Source of the DNA: G963677485 sp942492855
GTDB lineage: Bacteria; Armatimonadota; HRBIN16
Length of the DNA stretch: 64,000 bases
Direction of reading: 5' to 3'
Assembly (NCBI GenBank): GCA_942492855.1
Contig: OW818647.1
Location: forward strand, 1,240,001 to 1,304,000
Shown: positions 35,139-43,683 of the stretch, piece by piece
Position numbering within the stretch: the first letter of the stretch is position 1
How the letters are laid out: every line of letters begins with the position of its first letter
Program-made: the position numbers and the translations under genes
The notes under the pieces: generated by a model
Database searches by the model: none
What the model was told of the DNA's origin: nothing
The model's input: only the letters and a program-made list of their open reading frames with translations

Positions 35139-35795
35139 TTAGTTGTCGCCGTGAGAGCCGAAGAACATGTCGATGATGACATAGTCGAACAGCGTGACGA
35201 AGCCATCCATGTCAAGATCGGCCATGGGCATGTTAGTTTTGCCAAAATTCATGTCCAATTGGACGAAGTCGAACAGGTTGACCTGGTTGTCGCCATCGGC
35301 ATCACCGTTGGCGAGTTGTACATTCAATCCGGCCACTTCGCCAGAAAGGTAAACTGTCTGTGCTTTGCGAAGCCAGTGCTGAGCATGGAACAAAATGTTG
35401 TAGTTGCCGTCGTCTGGTATCTCCAGCGCATACTGCCCCTGACTCCCCAGAACCAGCGGTAGTGTGCTGACAGTCTGCCCGTTCTGGCGCAAAGCGGCCG
35501 TCGCGGCCACCTGCGAAGGGTTACCGAGTATGGACATCAGGTTGACGGTGCCCGAGAGCCATGAGGCAAACGGCACAGCCAGCAGGAAGCTGCTGCGGAG
35601 TTGGCCCGCGTTGGTGTCGACAATAGAGGCTGCTCCACCGTCCAAACTGCTCCAGAGCATCACATTGCCCTGAGCACTATAAGCTGCCCCACCGGTGGTG
35701 CCTGAGAACTGCAGTTGGGTTGACTGGGCTTGTATCGTGCCTGCAACAGATAGTGTCAGTGCGAACAGAGAGATAAATTCGGTTATTCGTCTCAT
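35139..35795 (-). CDS. Secreted dockerin-like protein, cassette IV
   Basis: 218 aa with a signal peptide (1-23, ending IQAQ). Residues 25-160 are a beta-rich region with SGTVNLMSILGNPSQVAA and QYALEIPDDGNYNILF, resembling a carboxypeptidase-regulatory-like or invasin-like fold. The C-terminus carries two 12-residue Ca-binding loops spaced as in type I dockerins: Asp165/167/169/176 and Asp193/195/197/204, each followed by a FDF/FDY helix. True dockerins bind cohesins; none is in this window, and this arrangement is common in Armatimonadota proteins without cellulosomes. It is the first gene of a three-gene operon with the fibre genes. Confidence 0.88.
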   Translation of the reverse strand: MRRITEFISLFALTLSVAGTIQAQSTQLQFSGTTGGAAYSAQGNVMLWSSLDGGAASIVDTNAGQLRSSFLLAVPFASWLSGTVNLMSILGNPSQVAATAALRQNGQTVSTLPLVLGSQGQYALEIPDDGNYNILFHAQHWLRKAQTVYLSGEVAGLNVQLANGDADGDNQVNLFDFVQLDMNFGKTNMPMADLDMDGFVTLFDYVIIDMFFGSHGDN

Positions 35796-35823
35796 GGCTG
35801 CGACCTCGTACGATAGATTACTT

Positions 35824-35832
35824 ATTGTAGCA
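35824..35832 (-). promoter_or_regulatory. Extended -10 promoter of cassette IV
   Basis: TGCTACAAT on the minus strand, 28 bases before the dockerin ATG. The equivalent element is at the same distance in the other three cassettes. GAGGT lies between it and the ATG. No strong -35 is seen. Confidence 0.6.
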
Positions 35833-35923
35833 TAAATCTGACCAGTAGTACATTAATTTTTGTCATTATTGGATTATCATACAAATATTATGTGATATTG
35901 GAGCCATGTTACGTATATCTTCG

Positions 35924-35955
35924 TAAAAGAAGCGGCTGGGGGTTGCCCCAGCCGC
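35924..35955 (-). terminator. Terminator at the end of fibre cassette III
   Basis: GCGGCTGGGG/CCCCAGCCGC hairpin (35932-35941 with 35946-35955), minus-strand tail TTCTTTTA. It is 35 bases after the fibre 6 stop and identical to the terminator of cassette II. Confidence 0.8.
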
Positions 35956-35990
35956 ATACAGATTCGTAGCCAACCTCGAAAATGTGAGGG

Positions 35991-38204
35991 TCATAGTCTG
36001 TTCGGCACAAACAACACGCGAAGTGTGGTGCCCGTGTGCCAAAACTGCGAACTCGATGATTGTTGATACTCGCCCTCTAATCGGTATGTTCGAACCTGTC
36101 CCTTGAATGCCGGCTCGTGCCAACTGATCACCAATTGCTGTTCCAGATTCATGGGCGAGATGTGAGAAACTTTACTTTGACGCAGGATTGTATTGATTTC
36201 CTGATCGACATCACACAGGTACAGATAGAAAATCGCTATATTATCAGTAAAAGAGTTGGCGCCGTAATCGATCGTGGCGTCCAATATATAATATCCATCG
36301 GAAGGTGCTGTGACCGTGGCACTCTCCAAGATTTTCCTCTCTCCAGCATTCCAATGGGTATTATCATCGTGACAGCGGAAGACGACTGCTGGCAGATTCT
36401 TTGCTGATATGTTGCCATTCACGTCAATGTTTGCCACTTCACCACCATTACTACCGAACGATACGATCTTGCCGGTGCCGAGGTTACTGATGTTCAACAC
36501 CCCATCAACGCTCCTGCCAGATCCGCTCAGTCGTAACGCCGGTGCGCTGTCACCGGTGCTGTTGGTGTTTTCGATGTAAGACATCGGGGTGGAATATCCG
36601 CCTGTTTGCGATCCTTTCACATGGAGCTTACCTAGTGGCGCAGAGGTTCCTATGCCTACATAACCGGATTGGGTAATACTGAGGCGTGGCTTGGAGTTGG
36701 TGGCAAGCTCCAGTCCATACTGGTTTCCCCCCTCCGTCCGCTTACTGAATATCCCCTCGCCCGATGCAGTACCGAACCTAATGGTACCACTGTTGATTGT
36801 CCCTGTATTGGTGTTGTTGGGATCCACGTTCAGGTTCAAGGTGCTGATGGTACCAGTGGCAGACAGGTCCGCGAAACCGTTACTCGTCGCCTTCCAAGTA
36901 CCCTTACCGGTCGCATCACTGGTCAGCACATAGCCATTACTCGCTCCTGTGGCCATTTTGAACCCGCCCATCTGTGCCTGGCCATCGACCAGCAAATTCG
37001 GTCCTTTCTGGTTGCCGGTGATGTGCAGTGTGGGAGATGTGGAACCAGAGTTGTCAATCCCAAGCCACATCGCTTTACCGGTGCCCAGGTTCTTCAGGCT
37101 GAAGGTATCATCTGCCGTGGTGGCGGTGACATTGTATGGAAGAGTCAGTCCGTCACGCCGCCATGATGCGATACCTGCGGCATCGCTGCCCAGCACATAA
37201 CCATCTGCTGCACCAGCAGGCAGCTTGAGTGTGTTCGCCTGCAGAGTGCCCTGAAACAGCCCCGCCAGACCGGTGCCAGGTGTGGCCTTGATGGCAGGTC
37301 CGCTGCCGTTGGTGGTGGCCCACACACTGGGTGATGCATTTGCGTAATTCGAAATCGTAAACTCACCAGCAGCGCCTGAACCTGATGTGTTCGCACCCAT
37401 AGCACCAGCAGCTCCCGCCACGCTGTGGAAAAATGCTGCAGAACCGTTAGCCTGATTCCTGACCACTAAAGTCGTATCGTTAGTGGTTCCTGTGGTTTCA
37501 AACCTGCCAGCCGTTCCGCCGGCAGTCGCTGTGCCATACACTCCATTCCCAGTGCCGCTTGTAGTGCCGTATACCCCGCTTCCTCCGCCGCTCGTGTTGC
37601 CATACACAGCGCTGCGGCTACCAGAGGTGAAAGCATGTACCGCGTGACCTGGGCCATTGGTTTCGGCTATAAGGACAGAAGATGAGTTGGCGGCGTTGGC
37701 GATCCTGAAGTAACCCGCTGATCCCGTGCCTGTATTCACCGCTGAGATTGCGGTGCCTGCCCCTGAGTTCGTAAGTGTCAATACAGGACTGACACTCCAT
37801 ATCGTAGCCACCGCCGGCCAGAGCAGTTCCACGGCCTTCAAGGCATACGGCACGGCCCCAAGCGCGATGCGCGGCATGGGGGTGTCGGTGCCCATCTGCA
37901 CCTGCAAGAAGACATTGGCACTGGATAGTGCCGCGGACGGAATGGGCCCCAGTGATGTCGCAAATAGCCCTTTGTTCAACGCGACTGTCTTGTTGCCACT
38001 GCCCCAAAGCTGGTTACCGCCTGTTTCGGCATCCCAGAGGCTGAAAATAATCTGGTAGTTGCCGTTGGGCAGAGGCGTGCCGGCTGTGTCGGTCAGCCGG
38101 CCCTGGTAGTTGAAGCTGCTGGGCAGCGTCTGTGCGAATGTGGCAGACACTGTCGCCAGACAGAGTGACAATAGAACCGTCCAGGATACAATGGTCTGTT
38201 TCAT
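35991..38204 (-). CDS. Fibre-like secreted protein 6 (cassette III, B)
   Basis: 737 aa, ATG 38204 with GGAGGG. The signal peptide is about 1-25, then the shared N-terminal domain. The shaft has the most regular repeats of the set (VYGNTSGGGSGVYGTTSGTG, NGVYGTATAGGTAG). It contains the ~80-aa module (GAADGYVLGSDAAGIASWRR), then collar VGIGTSAPLGKLHVKGSQTG. The head (VVFRCHDDNTHWNAG) is closest to the head of fibre 4, the B gene of cassette II. It ends TLRVLFVPNRL. It is separated from fibre 5 by 95 bases and followed by the GCGGCTGGGG terminator. Confidence 0.85.
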   Translation of the reverse strand: MKQTIVSWTVLLSLCLATVSATFAQTLPSSFNYQGRLTDTAGTPLPNGNYQIIFSLWDAETGGNQLWGSGNKTVALNKGLFATSLGPIPSAALSSANVFLQVQMGTDTPMPRIALGAVPYALKAVELLWPAVATIWSVSPVLTLTNSGAGTAISAVNTGTGSAGYFRIANAANSSSVLIAETNGPGHAVHAFTSGSRSAVYGNTSGGGSGVYGTTSGTGNGVYGTATAGGTAGRFETTGTTNDTTLVVRNQANGSAAFFHSVAGAAGAMGANTSGSGAAGEFTISNYANASPSVWATTNGSGPAIKATPGTGLAGLFQGTLQANTLKLPAGAADGYVLGSDAAGIASWRRDGLTLPYNVTATTADDTFSLKNLGTGKAMWLGIDNSGSTSPTLHITGNQKGPNLLVDGQAQMGGFKMATGASNGYVLTSDATGKGTWKATSNGFADLSATGTISTLNLNVDPNNTNTGTINSGTIRFGTASGEGIFSKRTEGGNQYGLELATNSKPRLSITQSGYVGIGTSAPLGKLHVKGSQTGGYSTPMSYIENTNSTGDSAPALRLSGSGRSVDGVLNISNLGTGKIVSFGSNGGEVANIDVNGNISAKNLPAVVFRCHDDNTHWNAGERKILESATVTAPSDGYYILDATIDYGANSFTDNIAIFYLYLCDVDQEINTILRQSKVSHISPMNLEQQLVISWHEPAFKGQVRTYRLEGEYQQSSSSQFWHTGTTLRVLFVPNRL

Positions 38205-38299
38205 TAATAGCCCTCCATGTGATAGCCATGTATGGCTAATCACCTCTGGTTGATTTCGCTTGGTATGAATGACTATTTGTGGTGAGTGCCGCTACCTTC

Positions 38300-40525
38300 T
38301 CACGGCGCCAACAGGTTGGGTACAAATTGCACCCTCAGCGAGGTCGAATCGGTCCAGTAGAAATAATCACGTGACCCATCGAAGTAGTGTCCTTCTAGCT
38401 GGAAGGTCTTCGACTGGCCCTTGGTTGCGGGGTAGACACCTCTGATCGCAACATCCTGTTCAATTCGCACCAGACCGTCCTGGGAATACAGTGTGCGTTT
38501 TAGGAATACCTTGTTGTTGCTGACTGTGGCATCATACAATATCAGCTCAAACACAGCCTTTTCGGAAGCTGTAGTATTGGCACCCCCGGTTACGTAAGCA
38601 TCTACAACGTAATAACCATTTGAAGGGGCTTTCACAGGCAGGGATTCAAGGAACTTCGTATCACCGCCGTTCCAGAACACTTTGTTGTTGTGTTCAACAC
38701 ATGCCACTGCAGCGAGGTTTTTAGCCGACAGATTGCCGTCTACGTCGATGTTGGCCACTTCACCACCTGTACCGCCGAACGCGATGATCTTACCGGTACC
38801 GAAGTTGCTGATGTTCAACACGCCGTCTGCACTGTTGCCAGAGCCACCCAGCCGCAACGCTGGAGCGCTGTTGCCCGATGTATTTGTGTTTTCAATATAG
38901 GACAATGGAGTTGAATATCCACCTGTTTGCGCGCCTTTCACATGGAACTTATAAGACGGCTCCATCATACCGATGCCTACATAGCCTTCTCGGTTGATAG
39001 CTATCCGTGTATGATAATTCGTGACAAACTCCAGTCCGTATTGGTTTATGCCTGGCTGCCGCCTGCTATAGATACCCTCGCCCGATCCAGCACCAAACGA
39101 GATGACACCACCGTTAAAATAGCCTGTATTGGTGTTGTTGGGATCCACAGTTAAATCCAAGGTGCTGATTGTATAGGACGCGGACAGACTCGAGAATTGA
39201 TTGCCCGTCGCCTTCCAACTTCCTAAACCGTTCGCATCGCTGGTCAGCACGTAGCCGTTGCTAGCACCGGTAGCCATTTTGAAGCCGCCAATTTTTGCTT
39301 GGCCATCGACCAGCAGTCCTGGGCCTTTATGGTTGCCAGTGATGTGCAGTGTGGGGGATGTGGAGTTGGCATTGTCAATGCCTAGCCACATCGTCTTACC
39401 GGTACCGCGGTTAAGCAGGCTGAAGGTGTCCTCAGCCGTGGTGGCTATGGTGGAATATGGCAGTGTCAGTCCGTCACGCCGCCATGAAGTTACGCCTGCC
39501 GCATCGCCTCCCAGCACGTAGCCCTCCACCGCACCGGTGGGGATTTTGAGCGTGTTTGCTTGCAGGATGCCCTCAAATAAACCTGCCAGACCGCTTCCTG
39601 GGGTGGCTTTGATTGCAGGACCGCTTCCAGTGGTCTTTGCCCATACACTGGGTGACGTACTGGATGGTCTCACTATGGAAAATTCGCCGGCAGCCCCTGA
39701 GGCTGTAGTGTTCACACTTAGGGTACTTCCGGCTCCCGCCACGCTGTCGAAATAAGCGGCAGGACCGTTGGCCTGATTTTTCACTATGAGTGTCGTACGG
39801 TCAGTGGTTCCAGTAGTCTCAAACTTGCCAGCCGTTCCACCGGCAGTCGCCAGGCCATAAACGCCATTCCCAGTGCTGCTGGTGGTGCCGTATACCCCGC
39901 TTCCTCCGCCGCTGGTGTTGCCATACACTGCGTTGCGGCTACCAGACGTGGAGGCATGTAACGCGTTGCCTGAGCCATTGGTCATGGCTAGAAGTGCCGC
40001 TATAGAGTTGTTGGGGTTGGTGATGGTGAAGGTGCCCGCCCAGCCGGTACCCGAATTAACGGCAGCTAAAGCTGGCCCTGCCCCTGTGTTTGTGAGGGTC
40101 ATCACCGGGTTGGCATTTGCTATGGACGCCACCGCAGGCCAGAGCAGCTCTACCGCCTTTAGGGCGTAGGGCACGGCCCCAAGCGCGATGCGCGGCATGG
40201 GGGTGTCGGTGCCTAATTGCACCTGAAGGAATACGTTCGCCGCAGGAAGTGCTGTGGCGGGAATCGGCCCGAGGGATGCGGTGAAGAGCCCCTTGTTCAA
40301 CGCGACTGTCTTGTTACCACTGCCCCAAAGCTGGTTGCCGCCTGTTGCGGCATCCCAGATGCTGAAAATCATCTGGTAATCACCATTAGGTAAGGGTGTA
40401 CCGGCGGTGTCGGTCAGTCTGCCCTGGTAGTTGAAACTGTTGGGCAGCGTTTGTGCTTGAGGAGAACTAACGATGATCGTGGAGATCACTAGTAATAGGA
40501 TCACTAAGCTCAAAAGATGCTTCAC
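38300..40525 (-). CDS. Fibre-like secreted protein 5 (cassette III, A)
   Basis: 741 aa, the longest of the family. The start is GTG 40525 with AGGAGG 7 bases upstream (encoding MKHLL at the N-terminus, as in other A copies). The signal peptide is about 1-26. The shaft is nearly the same as in fibre 6 (SRNAVYGNTSGGGSGVYGTT). It carries the ~80-aa module (GYVLGGDAAGVTSWRRDG) and a collar VGIGMMEPSYKFHVKGAQTG. The head (VACVEHNNKVFWNGGDTKFL) differs from that of its cassette partner and ends SLRVQFVPNLL. The gene lies 40 bases after the dockerin stop. Confidence 0.85.
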   Translation of the reverse strand: MKHLLSLVILLLVISTIIVSSPQAQTLPNSFNYQGRLTDTAGTPLPNGDYQMIFSIWDAATGGNQLWGSGNKTVALNKGLFTASLGPIPATALPAANVFLQVQLGTDTPMPRIALGAVPYALKAVELLWPAVASIANANPVMTLTNTGAGPALAAVNSGTGWAGTFTITNPNNSIAALLAMTNGSGNALHASTSGSRNAVYGNTSGGGSGVYGTTSSTGNGVYGLATAGGTAGKFETTGTTDRTTLIVKNQANGPAAYFDSVAGAGSTLSVNTTASGAAGEFSIVRPSSTSPSVWAKTTGSGPAIKATPGSGLAGLFEGILQANTLKIPTGAVEGYVLGGDAAGVTSWRRDGLTLPYSTIATTAEDTFSLLNRGTGKTMWLGIDNANSTSPTLHITGNHKGPGLLVDGQAKIGGFKMATGASNGYVLTSDANGLGSWKATGNQFSSLSASYTISTLDLTVDPNNTNTGYFNGGVISFGAGSGEGIYSRRQPGINQYGLEFVTNYHTRIAINREGYVGIGMMEPSYKFHVKGAQTGGYSTPLSYIENTNTSGNSAPALRLGGSGNSADGVLNISNFGTGKIIAFGGTGGEVANIDVDGNLSAKNLAAVACVEHNNKVFWNGGDTKFLESLPVKAPSNGYYVVDAYVTGGANTTASEKAVFELILYDATVSNNKVFLKRTLYSQDGLVRIEQDVAIRGVYPATKGQSKTFQLEGHYFDGSRDYFYWTDSTSLRVQFVPNLLAP

Positions 40526-40565
40526 GGATGTGCCTCCTGAATGAATGGCTGTGTTGGGATGACTG

Positions 40566-41222
40566 CTAGTTATCGCCTTGAGAGCCGAAGTACATGTCGA
40601 TGATGACGTAGTCGAACAGCGTGACGAATCCGTCCATATCAAGATCTGCCATGGATACATTGGTCTTACCAAAATTCATATCGAGCTGCACGAAGTCGAA
40701 CAGGTTGACCTGGTTGTCGCCGTCAGCATCGCCGTTGGCAAGCTGGATGTTCACACCGGCGACTTCGCCAGATAGATAGACTGTCTGGGCCTTCCGAAGC
40801 CAGTGCGGAGCGTGGAATAGAATGTTGTAGTTGCCGTCGTCCGGTATCTCCAGCGCATACTGGCCTTGCGCGCCTAACGAGAGCGGGAGTGTGCTGACAG
40901 TCTGCCCGTTCTGACGCAGCGTGGCCGTGGCGGTTACTATTGACGGGCTGCCCAGGATAGACATCAGGTTCACCGTGCCCGAGAGCCGTGATGCAAATGG
41001 CACTGCCAGCAGGAAGCTGCTGCGCAGTTGTCCCGTGTTGGAGTCGACGATAACAGCCGCTCCACCGTCCAGACTGCTCCAGAGCATCACATTACCCTGA
41101 GCACTGGTGGCTGCCCCACCGGTGATGCCGGAGAATTGGATGTTTGTTGTCTGGGCATGCATTGAGCCTGCCACAGATAGTGTCAGTGCGAACAGAGAGA
41201 GAAATTCGGTTATTCGTCTCAT
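40566..41222 (-). CDS. Secreted dockerin-like protein, cassette III
   Basis: 218 aa, same architecture as the cassette IV copy: signal peptide, beta-rich middle, and two dockerin-type Ca loops (GDADGDNQVNLFDF and ADLDMDGFVTLFDY) with all acidic positions intact. Its first 23 residues and upstream region are almost identical to those of cassette IV. Differences gather in the early mature region (HAQTTNIQFSGITGG against QAQSTQLQFSGTTGG). Confidence 0.88.
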   Translation of the reverse strand: MRRITEFLSLFALTLSVAGSMHAQTTNIQFSGITGGAATSAQGNVMLWSSLDGGAAVIVDSNTGQLRSSFLLAVPFASRLSGTVNLMSILGSPSIVTATATLRQNGQTVSTLPLSLGAQGQYALEIPDDGNYNILFHAPHWLRKAQTVYLSGEVAGVNIQLANGDADGDNQVNLFDFVQLDMNFGKTNVSMADLDMDGFVTLFDYVIIDMYFGSQGDN

Positions 41223-41250
41223 GGCTGCGACCTCGTACGATAGATTACTT

Positions 41251-41259
41251 ATTGTAGCA
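41251..41259 (-). promoter_or_regulatory. Extended -10 promoter of cassette III
   Basis: TGCTACAAT on the minus strand, 28 bases before the dockerin ATG, within a spacer identical to that of cassette IV. Confidence 0.6.
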
Positions 41260-41350
41260 TAAATCTGACCAGTAGTACATTAATTTTTGTCATTATTGGA
41301 TTATCATACAAATATCATGTGATATTGGAGCCATGTTACGTATATCTTCG

Positions 41351-41382
41351 TAAAAGAAGCGGCTGGGGGTTGCCCCAGCCGC
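41351..41382 (-). terminator. Terminator at the end of fibre cassette II
   Basis: GCGGCTGGGG/CCCCAGCCGC hairpin (41359-41368 with 41373-41382), minus-strand tail TTCTTTTA, 34 bases after the fibre 4 stop. Confidence 0.8.
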
Positions 41383-41416
41383 ATACAGATTCGCGGTCAT
41401 CCTCGAGAAATCTGGG

Positions 41417-43591
41417 TTATTGGCCCAGGATATTGGGTACAAACAGCACACGAAGTGTGCTGCCCCTGTGCCAGAAGGACGAATCAGAGCTTGAATCATA
41501 GTCGCCCTCCAACTGAAATGTGATGACCTGTCCCATGTTGGCCGGCTGGTTCCAGTTGATCACCAACTGCTGTTCTAGTCGGATAGCCGAGGAGAGGTAG
41601 GCGTAACAGTTACGTAGAAGTATCTTGTTGCCCGAATTGGTAGCATCATAGAGGTTCAAGTGGAACTTCGATGGTGTATATGCCGAGGCATCGGTGCCGT
41701 AATCGAAGGTGGCGTCCACAATGAAATACCCATTGGAAGGTGCTTTGACGGTAGCGGTCTCTAAATACTTTACATCCCCGTTGTTCCAGGAGGTATATCC
41801 ACCATGAAAGTAGAAGCAGACTGCCGGCAAGTTTTTGGCAGACATATTGCCCGCAATCGACATGTTGCCGCCTACATCAATGTTGGCCATTTCTCCGCCT
41901 GTGCCACCGAATACAGCGATCTTTCCAGTGCCGAAGTTGCTGACGTTCAATACCCCATCAACGCTCTTACCGGATCCGCCCAATCGCAAGGCTGGCGAGG
42001 TGTTGTCCGTCATATTGATGTTCTCTATGTAGGCCAGGGGAAGAGAGTAACCGCCATTTCTGGATCCCCTCACATGCAACTTGTATTGTGGCCGGTCGGT
42101 GCCTATGCCTACATCACCAAGTTGGGTGATGCTGAGGCGCGGGGTGAAGTTAGTGGATAGATCAAGCCCAAACTGGTTATCCCCCACCGTCCGTTTGCTG
42201 AAGATACCCTCACCTGAGGATGTGCCAAATCGGATACCACCCGCTGTGAGGTCACCGTTATTGGCGTTTCCGGGATCTACGTTTAGGTTCAGGGTGCTGA
42301 TGGTACCGCTGGCCGTCAGATCGGTGAACGAGTTACCAAGCGGCTTCCAAATGCCGACACCGCTTGAGTTGCTAGTTAATATGTAGCCGTTACTAGCCCC
42401 TGTGGTCATTTTGAAGCTGCCAATCTGTGCCTGGCCGTCGACCATTAAAATGGGACTTTTTTGGTTGCCACCGATATGGAGTGTGGGTGAGGTAGAATTT
42501 AGGTTGTCGATATTCAGTAACAACGCTCTGCCAGTGCCCTGGTTTGTCAAGCTAAATAAGTCGCTGGCACTAGATGTTATGGTTGTATACGGCAGGGCCA
42601 GTCCGTCCTTACGCCAGCTTGCACTGCCAGCGGCGTCGGAGCCCAACACATAACCGTTCGTCGCGCCGGTGGCCATCTTGAACCCGTTGGTCTGGATGAC
42701 ACCCTCGAACAGGCCGGCTAGTCCGGTTCCTGGCGTGGCTTTGATGGCTGGTCCGCTGCCTGTGGTCTTCGCAAGCACGCTGGGTGCGGCGCTGGTGGCT
42801 TTGACAATGTCAAATACACCGGCTGACCCGCTGCCGGTTGTGTGGGAAGTAAGGTTGTTGGCGGTCCCAGCCACACTGTCGAAATAGGCTGCACCGCCGT
42901 TGGCTTTGTTCTTCACCATCAGAGTTGTCATTTCCGTGCTGCCAGTGGTTTCATAATAACCGGCGAAACCATTACGTTTTGCCAGACCGTATACTGCAGT
43001 GCCATCGCCGTCTATGGAAGCATGTAATGCAACTCCTCCGCCGTTCGTATTCGCGATCAGTGCACTGTTAGTGCTAGCTGTGTTGATGATCTTGAATATA
43101 CCGGCTGATCCTGTTCCCGTATTCACTGCGGATATAGCTGACCCTGCCCCGGTGTTTGTAAGCGACAACACGGGGTTGGTATTTGATATTGAGGCTACGG
43201 CAGGCCATAACAGCTCCACCGCCCTTAGCGCGTAGGGCACCGCCCCAAGGGCGATGCGCGGCATGGGGGTGTCGGTACCTAACTGCACCTGAAGAAAGGT
43301 GTTTGCCGCCGGAAGGGCTGTGGTGGGTATCGGCCCGAGCGAAGCGGTGAACAGACCTTTATACAAAGCAATTGTTTTATTACCGCTGCCCCAAAGCTGG
43401 TTACCGCCCGTCACTGCATCCCAGATGCTGAAAACCATCTGGTAGTTGCCGTTGGGCATAGGGGTTCCGGCGGTATCGGTAAGTCTGCCCTGGTAGTTGA
43501 AGCTACTGGGCAGCGTCTGCGCGACGGTGATGGAGACCGTGGTCATTCCGAGTAATACTAGAACCGCCGCGGTGAGAATCGTGCGTTTCAT
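41417..43591 (-). CDS. Fibre-like secreted protein 4 (cassette II, B)
   Basis: 724 aa. The start is ATG 43591 (MKRTIL) with GGGAGG 7 bases upstream. The signal peptide is about 1-29. The shaft is shorter than in fibres 5 and 6 (DGDGTAVYGLAKRNGFAGYY) and shares this variant with fibre 3. It contains the ~80-aa module in diverged form (GATNGYVLGSDAAGSASWRK; SPILMVDGQAQ). The collar is VGIGTDRPQYKLHVRGSRNG, with an extra segment before the head (GGNMSIAGNMSAKNLPAV). The head (CFYFHGGYTSWNNGDVKYLE) is closest to that of fibre 6. It ends TLRVLFVPNILGQ. Confidence 0.85.
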   Translation of the reverse strand: MKRTILTAAVLVLLGMTTVSITVAQTLPSSFNYQGRLTDTAGTPMPNGNYQMVFSIWDAVTGGNQLWGSGNKTIALYKGLFTASLGPIPTTALPAANTFLQVQLGTDTPMPRIALGAVPYALRAVELLWPAVASISNTNPVLSLTNTGAGSAISAVNTGTGSAGIFKIINTASTNSALIANTNGGGVALHASIDGDGTAVYGLAKRNGFAGYYETTGSTEMTTLMVKNKANGGAAYFDSVAGTANNLTSHTTGSGSAGVFDIVKATSAAPSVLAKTTGSGPAIKATPGTGLAGLFEGVIQTNGFKMATGATNGYVLGSDAAGSASWRKDGLALPYTTITSSASDLFSLTNQGTGRALLLNIDNLNSTSPTLHIGGNQKSPILMVDGQAQIGSFKMTTGASNGYILTSNSSGVGIWKPLGNSFTDLTASGTISTLNLNVDPGNANNGDLTAGGIRFGTSSGEGIFSKRTVGDNQFGLDLSTNFTPRLSITQLGDVGIGTDRPQYKLHVRGSRNGGYSLPLAYIENINMTDNTSPALRLGGSGKSVDGVLNVSNFGTGKIAVFGGTGGEMANIDVGGNMSIAGNMSAKNLPAVCFYFHGGYTSWNNGDVKYLETATVKAPSNGYFIVDATFDYGTDASAYTPSKFHLNLYDATNSGNKILLRNCYAYLSSAIRLEQQLVINWNQPANMGQVITFQLEGDYDSSSDSSFWHRGSTLRVLFVPNILGQ

Positions 43592-43683
43592 ATGGGTTCC
43601 TCCCATGTGATTGCCTTGCAGGGCATATCACCAGTTGTTAGTATGTCTCGTATTTACGGCATAATATCAATCGTGTTGTCCTA

